From positions 329,069-393,068 of the forward strand of contig NZ_CALCZQ010000032.1 in assembly GCF_937903345.1 (NCBI RefSeq): a DNA stretch of 64,000 nt, given 5' to 3'. The notes under the pieces were generated by a model. It was not told where the DNA came from. It worked only from the letters and a program-made list of their open reading frames with translations, and made no database searches. The position numbers and the translations under genes are program-made. Positions 8,429 through 17,326 of the stretch are shown here, piece after piece. The DNA is from an uncultured Emticicia sp. GTDB lineage: Bacteria; Bacteroidota; Bacteroidia; Cytophagales; Spirosomataceae. Positions within the stretch are counted from its first letter, which is position 1, and each line of letters opens with the position of its first letter.

Positions 8429-10027
8429 TTAATTCTTGATGATTGGTGGCACTCGGTGTTTTGTTCCTTGTTCGTAGGCATAAACCAATTTTATTAGGGT
8501 TGGCTCGGCATACATTCTGCCCAGAAATTGAAGTCCTGCGGGTAAGTTACCTGTCGTGAAACCCATTGGAACTGTAAATGCTGGCTGACCTGTGTGCGGG
8601 GCAATTATTTGGCTATTATCCCCGTAATATTCTACCCTTTTCAATTCTTCATTATACGTATTGATTTTGGCGGGTTTGTTATTCCAAGTTGGATAAATTA
8701 AAGCATCCAATTTCAACTCATCCATCTTGTCTTCAATGGCCTTTCGAAACGTGATCCTTCGAGTAGAAGTATAAACATCTGGACAGTTGGGGTTTTGGAT
8801 GGTAAGATTAGCCTTTACTCGGGCTTCGGCGGACTTCGATTTACTTCCAATCCTGACGATATCTTCTAATGTTTTTATACTGTCATTTTTCACATATTTA
8901 TCGAGATAAGCCTCTAAATCGCCCCTAAAATCATAACATATTAAGTCTTTTCTCAGACTCGAAAAATCTGGAATAATAAGCGTGTCAATAATGATAGCTC
9001 CCATAGCTTTCATATCTGATATAGATTTTTCAAATAAGGCTTTTACCTCTGAGTCTGCCTTCCCTGTGCTACCAGCAGCTAATCCTATCGTAACTGGGGG
9101 ATTCTCACAAAGTTCACGTAAAACGCCAATTCTTGCACCTTTTAGTCCATTTTTTTGAAGAAACTGTGTATAGTTTGGTGGAATTTTTCCTTCTGAATAC
9201 TTGGTGATTGGATCACTTGGGTCATAGCCTACCATTATTTCTAATACCTTTGTAGCATCTTCGACGCTTCTACACATAGGGCCCACGACATCATTTCTGA
9301 AATTGAGGGGTACAATGGCAGAACGACTGATTAGGCCTATTGTAGTACGAAAGCCCACCAATGCATTATGAGATGAAGGCCCACGGATGGAATTACCCGT
9401 ATCGGTGCCTAGCCCAACCGTGGCAAAATTTGCAGCAATAGATGCTCCGGTTCCCCCGCTTGAACCAGCAGGAACATACTCAATATTATAAGGATTAAGT
9501 GTTGCCCCATTCGTCGAACTGAATGAATGCCAAGGGGTAAATGCCCATTCGGCCATGTTAGATTTGGCAATGATGATTGCACCCGCTTTTACCAATTTAT
9601 CGATAACAAAGGCATCTGCATCTGGAACGAAATCTTTCAAAGCCAATGCTCCCGCGGTGGTTGCAAGTCCTTTGGTATTGATGTTGTCTTTTACAATAAT
9701 CGGAATGCCATGAAGTGGTCGTAGTACTTTAGTTTTTTTATATTCTTCATCCAACGCTTTGGCAATGGCCAAAGCATTAGGATTAAGGATAGTAATGGCA
9801 TTGATTTGTTTATCAAATTGATGAATACGCTGTAGGTAAGTTGCTACTAATTCTTGGCTGGTATAAATGCCTTTTTTGTAGGCTGAATGGATTTGTGCAA
9901 CTGTTAATTCAGAGAGATTTATGACATTTGAGGTATCCAAACTTTTATTATAATCAATTTTTGATTGGGAATAGGTAAGTCCTACCAGCATGGATGTGAC
10001 AACAGTTAATAAAAGCTTGTAAGTCAT
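8429..10027 (-). CDS. Secreted amidase, amidase-signature family
   Basis: This 532-residue protein has a signal peptide ending GLTYSQ. The amidase-signature catalytic triad Lys-cisSer-Ser is visible: lysine in IIVKDNINT, the glycine/serine-rich core PAGSSGGTGAS, and the nucleophile in GTDTGNSIRGP. Length and the loop order match secreted bacterial amidases such as AtzF/GatA-like hydrolases. GatA itself would have no signal peptide and would stand with gatB/C, which are absent here. It hydrolyses a C-N amide bond of unknown substrate, probably in the periplasm. It is followed after 6 bp by the alpha/beta hydrolase gene. Position in a polysaccharide/peptide catabolic run suggests scavenging of amide nitrogen, which is inference. 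Confidence 0.87.
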   Translation of the reverse strand: MTYKLLLTVVTSMLVGLTYSQSKIDYNKSLDTSNVINLSELTVAQIHSAYKKGIYTSQELVATYLQRIHQFDKQINAITILNPNALAIAKALDEEYKKTKVLRPLHGIPIIVKDNINTKGLATTAGALALKDFVPDADAFVIDKLVKAGAIIIAKSNMAEWAFTPWHSFSSTNGATLNPYNIEYVPAGSSGGTGASIAANFATVGLGTDTGNSIRGPSSHNALVGFRTTIGLISRSAIVPLNFRNDVVGPMCRSVEDATKVLEIMVGYDPSDPITKYSEGKIPPNYTQFLQKNGLKGARIGVLRELCENPPVTIGLAAGSTGKADSEVKALFEKSISDMKAMGAIIIDTLIIPDFSSLRKDLICYDFRGDLEAYLDKYVKNDSIKTLEDIVRIGSKSKSAEARVKANLTIQNPNCPDVYTSTRRITFRKAIEDKMDELKLDALIYPTWNNKPAKINTYNEELKRVEYYGDNSQIIAPHTGQPAFTVPMGFTTGNLPAGLQFLGRMYAEPTLIKLVYAYEQGTKHRVPPIIKN

Positions 10028-10150
10028 ATTAGTTTATTGATTTTAAAAATAGATTAATAATCTTTGGTATAAAGTTGAAGTGTAATTTCTATTTATTTAT
10101 TGTTGAAATTAATCACCTAAATAGTGGTGATTGTATTTTAAAATCCATCG

Positions 10151-11134
10151 CTATTTTAGTAGCATATTTAATTCTTTTTCTCCGACGCTTAGTAATCCGG
10201 ATTTTGGCAATCGAGGGGTCATTTTTCGCCAATTAGGTTCTTTGGCATAGATGGCTTTCAACATAAGGGTTGCTTTCTGTACCTTACCGCTATTGGCTAA
10301 AGTAATGGCAGTCCAATATTGCATTTCCAAGTTTTTTGGAAACATATTCATCGCGGTCTCGTATTCCTGCATTGCCAAGGTCATGTTACTATTTTCAATG
10401 GCCAAATCACCGTTGTTCATGTGTTCATATGCTCGATGGGTCTTTAATAATCTTTCCATTTCTATTAATGGAGCGGGGTTGTCATCCACTCGTAAATCGA
10501 CTAAGTGGTTCTCATCCCAAGGTTTGCCGCTAGCCTTTCCTTTTACCACCAAAATCGCCGCTGATTGTTTGCCACGAATATCGCCACCTACCATTTGAGC
10601 TGCTTTGAGGGCTTCTAAAACTCGCTCGGCTAAAGGTAAGTTAGCTTTCGCTTCAAAAGCCTTTGCCATTGCTGTTGGGACTTTATTGTTGAGCATCATG
10701 TTTGATTGTACAGCAAAATTTTTACCCTTCAAATCTCCAGCAAAATCCACACAATTTTTACCGGTAAAATTGGCAACATTTCCTTGAGCATCTACAATTC
10801 CGACTTGTCTAAGTTCTTTGCCAGAATCATCTGATAACAAAATATCTAAGGCCTGTTGAGCAGTTTTTCCTTCTTTTAATAAAGCTAAACCTCTGATACC
10901 GAATGACTTGTTTGTAAATGATTGGGTCGCTACTGCCCCAACTCCCGCCTCGGCCCACGAAACTGAAGTACCAACATTAAACCAATGACTTTGTACGCCC
11001 ACGGCAATTTCGCCTGTTTTCTCATCTCGAGCAACAATCGAAAAAGTATGTGCCAAACCTTTGTCATGTTTGAAAAATTGAGCACCTGCTTGACAGGAAG
11101 TGAAAAATAAATAGAATATAATGTAGTTTTTCAT
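10151..11134 (-). CDS. DUF1028 family protein with C-terminal TPR-like part
   Basis: The product has 327 residues with a short N-terminal signal region ending near CQAGAQ. Residues 27-230 match the DUF1028 pattern: FSIVARDEKTGEIAVGVQS, then the VGAVATQSF stretch, the glycine-rich LALLKEGKTAQQAL, and FAVQSNMM. DUF1028 has an Ntn-hydrolase-like fold, and no function is established. The last 90 residues form helical pairs (YEHMNNGDLAIENSNMTLAM..) like a TPR or a putative substrate-binding tail seen in some members. The cysteine in CQAG could make a lipoprotein anchor instead of a cleaved signal, but the -3 residue is not ideal. Neighbours on the same strand are an amidase and a serine hydrolase, hinting at peptide or amide turnover. 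Confidence 0.82.
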   Translation of the reverse strand: MKNYIIFYLFFTSCQAGAQFFKHDKGLAHTFSIVARDEKTGEIAVGVQSHWFNVGTSVSWAEAGVGAVATQSFTNKSFGIRGLALLKEGKTAQQALDILLSDDSGKELRQVGIVDAQGNVANFTGKNCVDFAGDLKGKNFAVQSNMMLNNKVPTAMAKAFEAKANLPLAERVLEALKAAQMVGGDIRGKQSAAILVVKGKASGKPWDENHLVDLRVDDNPAPLIEMERLLKTHRAYEHMNNGDLAIENSNMTLAMQEYETAMNMFPKNLEMQYWTAITLANSGKVQKATLMLKAIYAKEPNWRKMTPRLPKSGLLSVGEKELNMLLK

Positions 11135-11182
11135 GTTTATCTAATGGATGGCTTTTTCAAATTTCTCATACTGCTTGCTATC

Positions 11183-12670
11183 TTATTTCTTTTTTTCAGG
11201 AATCGCTTCCATTAAAAAAGAATATGCTTTGTTTAAAGCAGTTTCACCAGCTTTTGAGCCTTTAAAATGTCCAAGGCGAACCACAACTAAATCGTGCGAT
11301 GGAATAATTGTTACCGACTGTCCGCCTGCCCCTAGCATCATATAGGCGTCTTTCGGAATCGGGCGAGCTCCATCACCATTTATCCAAAACAAACCGCCAT
11401 AAATTGGTCTTCCATCAGCCACCCATGGCTCAGCAAGTGTACTAACAAACTTAGTGAACCCTTCGGGTAAAATTCGTTCATCATTCCAAATCCCATCCTG
11501 TAAATATAAATTACCCAACCGAGACCAATCACGCCCCGAAGCAAATTCGTAGCCTTGTGTCAGAAAGTTGCCAGAAGGGTCGGTTTCCATAATCATTGAA
11601 CCAACCCCGATTTTATCAAATAAGGCCTGCTGCGGAAAAGTAAGATAGTTCCTTTTTAGTTTCTCTATTCCTAAGCGATTCAGATAATTTGTCAGAACTG
11701 GATCTGAGTTTCTATAACGACCAACTGTGTTAGGTAGCCATTGCTGAGGCAAATTAGCAGCATATTCAAATGAATTGCCAGCATCAGTGTATAAATATAA
11801 ATGGTCAGGATATCCCAAAGCAGGATCAAAGTCGGGGTCTTGTGGAGCTCTGCAGTACAGCCCACTCGACATATGCATAATATCCATGATTCTAATTTTT
11901 GCCCTTGCATCACCTTTACCTTGCCATTGTGGAATTGGAGCAGGCTGCTCTAATGTATAAACGCCTTGATGAATCAGAATACCTAAAATCGTAGCAGAAA
12001 GGCTTTTTCCCATTGACCAACTTTCTAAGGGTGTATTTTTAGTTATGCCCTCGCCGTAACGTTCAGCGATGATTCTACCTTTATATGTAACTACAAAAGC
12101 TGCAGTTTGGGCTTCTGGGGTTTCAAAAGCAGCATTAACTGCTTGTTCAACTTTTGCCATATTAATTTCGGAAGGCATTGACATGCTCGGCAATACATCT
12201 CCCATTGGCCATGGAGTTGTTGTGGGATTAGGTAAATTGCGAGGAACTTTTATGGGCTTATAATTCAGTGAGGTTTTTCCTTCTGGTAATGTTACACAAC
12301 CTTGGTCGCCTGTATAAATAGCGGTCCGAGTAACTCCGTTGGGAAGGGTAATAGAAACAGTTTTTTGTGCATAATCAATTACTGGTTTGCTTACTTTGGC
12401 TCGTTCAGCATACGGGCTTGTAAAATACCCTACATTTTCGGCTGCAAAGTCTGGCTTTAAACCAGTAATGAAAACTGCTGAACACATAATTTTGGCAAAA
12501 CCAGATGTATTGTGTGAAAGGGCATCACCTGGCGGGGCTTTATAGGTTACCTTTTTTAGCTCAAGTTCAGTACCTCGTGCAATCAATTTACTACGAGAGT
12601 CTTGAGCATTGGCGATCATATTACCAAAAGGAATTAGTAATAAGCAGATTACAATAGCTATTCGTTTCAT
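11183..12670 (-). CDS. Secreted serine hydrolase, beta-lactamase (class C/S12) family
   Basis: From the ATG at 12670 the protein has 495 residues. The frame is open 126 bases upstream, but only the inner start gives a signal peptide (MKRIAIVICLLLIPFG..ANAQ). The SxxK motif appears as WSMGKS, the YxN motif as YRNSD, and a GGQ/GAGGQ segment stands where the third motif is expected. A separate domain of about 130 residues precedes the catalytic part. The family contains beta-lactamases, D-aminopeptidases, esterases and 6-aminohexanoate-dimer hydrolase; length and the N-terminal extension favour an esterase or amide hydrolase rather than a resistance enzyme. It follows the DUF3500 pseudogene and precedes DUF1028 by 48 bp, so it may share a transcript with the latter. 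Confidence 0.82.
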   Translation of the reverse strand: MKRIAIVICLLLIPFGNMIANAQDSRSKLIARGTELELKKVTYKAPPGDALSHNTSGFAKIMCSAVFITGLKPDFAAENVGYFTSPYAERAKVSKPVIDYAQKTVSITLPNGVTRTAIYTGDQGCVTLPEGKTSLNYKPIKVPRNLPNPTTTPWPMGDVLPSMSMPSEINMAKVEQAVNAAFETPEAQTAAFVVTYKGRIIAERYGEGITKNTPLESWSMGKSLSATILGILIHQGVYTLEQPAPIPQWQGKGDARAKIRIMDIMHMSSGLYCRAPQDPDFDPALGYPDHLYLYTDAGNSFEYAANLPQQWLPNTVGRYRNSDPVLTNYLNRLGIEKLKRNYLTFPQQALFDKIGVGSMIMETDPSGNFLTQGYEFASGRDWSRLGNLYLQDGIWNDERILPEGFTKFVSTLAEPWVADGRPIYGGLFWINGDGARPIPKDAYMMLGAGGQSVTIIPSHDLVVVRLGHFKGSKAGETALNKAYSFLMEAIPEKKK

Positions 12671-12809
12671 TTTAGTATTAGTTTGGGGTTGATTTTTATA
12701 AAAATATTTCTTTAAATAATTTAAAAAGTTGAGTAGTAAATGATTAGCCGTTGCCACTAAATTGAAGCCATAGAATCTAAAGGAAGTGAATTTCAAATCC
12801 TGGGTTGGT

Positions 12810-13868
12810 CTAGTGTTTTGATTCTAAATATTGTTGTTTCAGAATGTCTTCGCCAAAATCATTGCCTTTTTCATGTAAAACAGTGTGAATATGATTACCT
12901 TCATATTGAAAACCTACGTTATTATATTCGATCAAAAAATCAAGGCCGTTGATAAGGTAGTAATGTGGTTTGTTATTTTCGAGGCTACAAACCCAGGCAA
13001 AATACACCATCTCGATACCCGATTGCATTATTTTTTCAAATAATTGAAGAGCTTTTTCGTGTTCAAAATTATTGGTATATTCTTGAATCAACATTTTTAA
13101 AATTGCTTTTTGAGTTTCGTTAAATTCCATAGCACCGTAATCACTTGTAATGCGTTGATTGGCCTGCGGTGTAGTGATAATGTCTTTTGGAACAGTTTGT
13201 TTTAGAACTGCCACAGTTTTTTGTGCCTTGGTAAAAGTATTGATGAACAGAAAACCATAGTCTTCTTCTTTACTTAAAACTCCTAAACCTGCATATTTTC
13301 CAAACTTTACTTTCGAAGGGTCAGTGCCAATAAAGTAGGGCGACATAGCAATGTTTTTACCATCAGAAGTAAGACTTAATGCTATATGATGCCCTCCAAA
13401 GTTCAACCCCCAAGCAGCTTGTGTATCAGGTTTTTTCGAAATCGAAATATAATAATTGCCATAGCCCATTTGAAGTTTTGCATTTGGGTTAGTATTTTTT
13501 GGTCAATTTTTTTCATCAAACACACTTTCATAGAGTACATTCAAAATATCATTTAGAGCCATGATACTGGTAGTTTTCAAATACCCTTGCGAACTGAACA
13601 TGGCTGAAAGTACTCGATGAAATGCCAAACGACTTTGGTCAGAAAGTGAGCCATAAGCAATACCTGGGCGAGGTACTGAACCTACAGCAAAATTAGTCCA
13701 TTTGAAATGGAGTGGGTCGTTAAAGTCATATACCGTCTTCCTTACTTTCTCAGAATTGAGCGTATTGAGAAATGAATCGGTAGAGGCAATAAGTGTTTGA
13801 TTGGCTTGTGAAAAGACATTGATAGGCCCACAAACGCACAAGAAGAGCATTAGTAGCAGTTTTTTCAT
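12810..13868 (-). pseudogene. DUF3500 protein interrupted by one in-frame TGA
   Basis: Two open segments lie in the same frame. The first, 13868-13503, encodes a signal peptide (ending VFSQA) and the N-terminal part up to LYESVFDEKN. It ends in TGA at 13503-13505. Eleven sense codons later the ATG of the second segment (13469-12810) begins the block MGYGNYYISISKKPD, then WGLNFGGHHIALS and KYAGLGVLSKEEDYG, all typical of DUF3500. No base is lost or gained, so one nonsense codon explains the split. The stop is followed by C, the weakest UGA context. The family has no established role and is usually 320-370 residues; reading through gives 352. It could be a recent pseudogene, a sequencing error or a readthrough gene. 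The neighbouring serine hydrolase is downstream. Confidence 0.85.
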
Positions 13869-14072
13869 GTTTTGAGGGTTTAAGCGATTGAATTAGATGG
13901 GTAATCGCTTGTCAAATATAATTGAGTTTTTTGTATTTTGATAAGTTTTTGTCAAAATGATTTTAGTAGAAATTTACAAAAGAAGGTGATGAATGGATAG
14001 TTATAGATTTTCATAATTATACCCGTAATCGTACCAATTATTTGTAAAATTTCGGGAATAATTATTTTTGTC

Positions 14073-16496
14073 TTACCAGACAATAACCATTTTCTGATCA
14101 GCATCCAATGAAATCGTTTTGGTTTTACTTCCCGAAATCAAGGTAGTTTTTCCACCTTTTTTCGATGAAATTATAAGTTTTTTGAGTGTTTTATTCTTCC
14201 ATTCCATTGAAACTTCAAATCCACCTCTTGCACAAATACCTTTTACTGAGCCACTTTCCCAAACATCGGGTAGGGCAGGGAGTAGGCGAATCTCCCGTTC
14301 ATCAGACTGCAACAACATTTCCGCAACGGCTGCTGCTCCACCAAAGTTTCCATCAATTTGAAAAGGAGGGTGAGCGTCAAAAAGATTTGGGTATGTTCCG
14401 CCACCACGAGCATAGTTTGTTTTTACTCCGTCGGGTTCTACATAATGAAGGAGTTCTCTATACATTTTGTAAGCATGATTGCCATCCCAAAGCCTTGCCC
14501 AAAGGTTGATTCTCCATCCTTTGCTCCAACCTGTGGTTTCATCGCCTTTTATTTCTAGCGTTTTGCGACAAGCATCGGCCAAAGCAGAAGTTTTTAGAGG
14601 TGAAATATGATTTCCTGGAAAAAGTCCAAACAAATGCGATTGGTGGCGATGCAGTGGTTCGGCATCTTCCCAATCATAATACCATTCTTGCAGATTTCCT
14701 TTTTTACCGATTTGGTACGGGTAAAGTTTTGCCAAAGCCGTTTCGAGTTTTACTCTGAATTCGGCATCAGTATTTAATATTTTCGATGCTTTTATAGTTT
14801 GTTCAAAACATTCACGAATCATGGCTAAATCGGCTGTTCCACCGTACATAGTTGCTCCTTTGTAGCCATCTGGTGCGATGTAAATGTTTTCGGGAGAGGT
14901 TGATGGTGAAGTAATTAGTTTTCTATCGGGCGACGCTTCGCTTTTATCTTCAACCAACCATTCTAAACAAAATTGTGCTGCACCTTGCATGAGAGGATAA
15001 GCCTCATTTTTCAAGAAATTCTGGTCTTTCGTAAATACATAATGCTCCCAAAGATGCGTACTTAGCCATGCACCACCCATATTCCAATTTGCCCAACCTG
15101 GATCACCTTGTCCAAAATCACCTACTGGATTGCTCATTGCCCAAATATCTGAATTATGAGCAACTGCCCAACCATTTACACCATAAAATGTCTTGGCTGT
15201 AATTTTGCCAGTAACGGATAAATTTTTGATGAAACTAAGCAAAGGAGCATGCATTTCGCTCAAATTTGTGTTTTCTGCAAGCCAATAATTCTCTTCGGCG
15301 TTGATATTAGTTGTATAATTACTACTCCATGGTGGACGCATGTAGGGATTCCAAATTCCTTGTAAGTTGGCCGGTACGCCTATTGTACGAGAGCTACTAA
15401 TGAATAAATATCGCCCGTATTGAAAGTACAGAATCTCCAAGTTTTTATCTTCCTCTCCTTTGGCGTACCGTCTTAATCTTTCATCGGTTGGCAGATTGGG
15501 AGCAGCGGTTTTTCCCAAATCTAAACTTACACGATTGAAAAACTTTTGATAGTCATTTAAATGAGCTTGTTTGATTTGAGCGAAAGTTTTACCAAAGGCC
15601 TTTCTTAGATTTGTGGAGGCACTCGCTTGATTATTAAGTCCTTGTATTGCAGGATTTTTATCGAAACCATTAAAACTTGTAGCAATCGAAACATAAATAA
15701 TGGCCTCAGTGGCATCTTTTACGCCAATAGTACTGTCTGTACTTATGATTGTACCGTCTGTATTTTTAATTCTGGCTAAAGTTGTAAATCGTGTGCCTTT
15801 GGTTTCATCGAAAATAACAGGATTATCACTTTTTCTATAATTTGGTTCGGCATGAATAGGAGCGTAGCCATTCATTCGGAGTGTGTAGTCCGACGTGTTA
15901 ATCTTATATTTTAATAAACTATTAAATTTTACATCGAAGGTGAGTCCACCTTTTTTACTACTTGTTAGTTTCACCGCCATGATTTGGTCGGGGTGCGATA
16001 CAAAATACTCACGAGTATATTTAACACCGTTAATTTCGTAAGTTACTTTTGAAATTGCCTTTGAAATATCCAATTCACGATAATAATTAGTGTGGTTAGC
16101 CGAATTTGCGTGAATAATAAACATTGTTCCAAGCGGTGCATAAGACTCTGAAAACTTGCCTTGTAATTTATGTTGAAGTTTATCTGCCAACTTATAATCT
16201 TCATTTTTGAGAGCTTCTCTTATGGCAGGTATATTTTTATAGGCATTTAGTTCGCCACCCGCTGGATTCATCAGTACATTAACAGGCTCTCCCGACCATA
16301 ATGTGGCATCATTGAGGTAAATTTTGTCAGATTCTACACCGCCAAATATAGTTGCACCGAGTTTGCCATTTCCCAATACAAGGCTTTCCTCAAAATATTG
16401 AGCTGGCTGTTTGTACCAAAGTGTATTGCTTGATTGTGCGAAGGTTTCGCAGGAAAATATCAACAAAAGCAATATTTTTAAAAGTATTTTAGGCAT
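14073..16496 (-). CDS. Secreted GH95 alpha-L-fucosidase/galactosidase
   Basis: The product has 807 residues from the ATG at 16496, which begins the signal peptide MPKILLKILLLLIF..TFAQ; an upstream in-frame ATG at 16541 would bury it. The N-terminal beta-sandwich starts with WYKQPAQYFEESLVLGNGKLGA, as in GH95. The (alpha/alpha)6 barrel includes NINAEENYWLAENTNLSEMH, where conserved asparagines sit, SPSTSPE with the probable general acid glutamate, and DGNFGGAAAVAEMLLQS near the end. GH95 enzymes act with inversion on alpha-1,2-fucose or alpha-L-galactose in xyloglucan and mucin. It opens the left-hand catabolic run, with 290 bp to the divergent small secreted gene. A few substitutions from the textbook motif (NAEENYW for NTEMNYW) are noted. 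Confidence 0.9.
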   Translation of the reverse strand: MPKILLKILLLLIFSCETFAQSSNTLWYKQPAQYFEESLVLGNGKLGATIFGGVESDKIYLNDATLWSGEPVNVLMNPAGGELNAYKNIPAIREALKNEDYKLADKLQHKLQGKFSESYAPLGTMFIIHANSANHTNYYRELDISKAISKVTYEINGVKYTREYFVSHPDQIMAVKLTSSKKGGLTFDVKFNSLLKYKINTSDYTLRMNGYAPIHAEPNYRKSDNPVIFDETKGTRFTTLARIKNTDGTIISTDSTIGVKDATEAIIYVSIATSFNGFDKNPAIQGLNNQASASTNLRKAFGKTFAQIKQAHLNDYQKFFNRVSLDLGKTAAPNLPTDERLRRYAKGEEDKNLEILYFQYGRYLFISSSRTIGVPANLQGIWNPYMRPPWSSNYTTNINAEENYWLAENTNLSEMHAPLLSFIKNLSVTGKITAKTFYGVNGWAVAHNSDIWAMSNPVGDFGQGDPGWANWNMGGAWLSTHLWEHYVFTKDQNFLKNEAYPLMQGAAQFCLEWLVEDKSEASPDRKLITSPSTSPENIYIAPDGYKGATMYGGTADLAMIRECFEQTIKASKILNTDAEFRVKLETALAKLYPYQIGKKGNLQEWYYDWEDAEPLHRHQSHLFGLFPGNHISPLKTSALADACRKTLEIKGDETTGWSKGWRINLWARLWDGNHAYKMYRELLHYVEPDGVKTNYARGGGTYPNLFDAHPPFQIDGNFGGAAAVAEMLLQSDEREIRLLPALPDVWESGSVKGICARGGFEVSMEWKNKTLKKLIISSKKGGKTTLISGSKTKTISLDADQKMVIVW

Positions 16497-16752
16497 ATTT
16501 ATTAGGGAGTGTTGGTTTTTTAGTAAAGATAAAAAAAACATGCTTAAATAGTATCTCCTATTGTAGATTTTGCTACATTTATCTACATTTGTATATATTT
16601 GTTAAAGAATGTTAAGTCCAAAAAAATATCTGTAAAAATCTGCAACTTTGCACCACGTTTTTGCATCTTATTTATATAATCCATTTAAATGACGCTTCAT
16701 CATCAATTTTGACCACTCATAAGAAAAATTGAAAAATAAAAGGTACTATGTA

Positions 16753-16784
16753 TTGCATAATACTAAATTAAACCAATATCTTTG
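16753..16784 (+). promoter_or_regulatory. Bacteroidota-type promoter
   Basis: TTG at 16753-16755 is followed after 21 bp by TATCTTTG at 16777-16784, a perfect TAnnTTTG box. The next plausible start codon on the plus strand is the ATG at 16830, leaving a leader of about 40 bases. Confidence 0.6.
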
Positions 16785-16829
16785 TATTATCAATTAGATA
16801 AAGAGTTCAGAAAAACTAAATACAAGAAC

Positions 16830-17180
16830 ATGAAAAAGCTATTTTTACTCCTTGCAATTACTTTTTTTAGTTTCTGTTCAATGGCTATGGGCTTTCCGCA
16901 CAACACCTTCGAGCAACAACGCACCTTGAATAAAAATATCAAGAAAAAGAGTTTGGTAAATGAACTCGAAAAATCACTAAAAGCAAATATTGAGAGTATT
17001 TCAATTGTAAAAGAAGATACCAACGTTCAATCGTTTATGGAAATGCTCACCAATTATGTAGTTGCTTTTTTCACCGAAAAAATATTCGGTAAAAGATTGG
17101 CCGAATGCAAAATTTTGAAGGAGGTCAAAGTAGAATGGGTTGTAATCAAACAAAATTTTGAATGTTATTTAATAGGCTAA
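16830..17180 (+). CDS. Small secreted protein of unknown function
   Basis: The 116-residue product starts at ATG 16830 with a signal peptide (MKKLFLLLAITFFSFCSMAMG). A longer open frame begins at 16782 but contains the promoter box, so the inner start is preferred. The mature part is lysine-rich, with a stretch of heptad-like leucines/isoleucines (LVNELEKSLKANIESISIV) and then a hydrophobic segment around MLTNYVVAFFTEKIFG, ending in two cysteines. I do not recognise a family. It stands alone on the plus strand, between the divergent GH95 gene and the convergent glyA, and shares a bidirectional terminator with glyA. Expression appears independent. It may be an envelope stress or surface peptide, but nothing in the sequence proves a role. 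Confidence 0.65.
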   Translation: MKKLFLLLAITFFSFCSMAMGFPHNTFEQQRTLNKNIKKKSLVNELEKSLKANIESISIVKEDTNVQSFMEMLTNYVVAFFTEKIFGKRLAECKILKEVKVEWVVIKQNFECYLIG

Positions 17181-17279
17181 TTGATAAATGAAGCCCTTTA
17201 CATTCTTAAAATATTAATAATTCGAAGGTTTCAAGCCTCTCCTCCATAATTTTAAATACGGTTTAGTTAGGGTTTATAA

Positions 17280-17309
17280 AAAGGCTTGATTCATTTGAAC
17301 CAAGCCTTT
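17280..17309. terminator. Rho-independent terminator, glyA and small secreted gene
   Basis: Arms AAAGGCTTG (17280-17288) and CAAGCCTTT (17301-17309) pair perfectly over 9 bp. On the minus strand the stem is followed by a T-rich run, so it mainly ends glyA; it also lies downstream of the convergent plus-strand gene. Confidence 0.8.
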
Positions 17310-17326
17310 CTTCGTCAAATTAAAAA

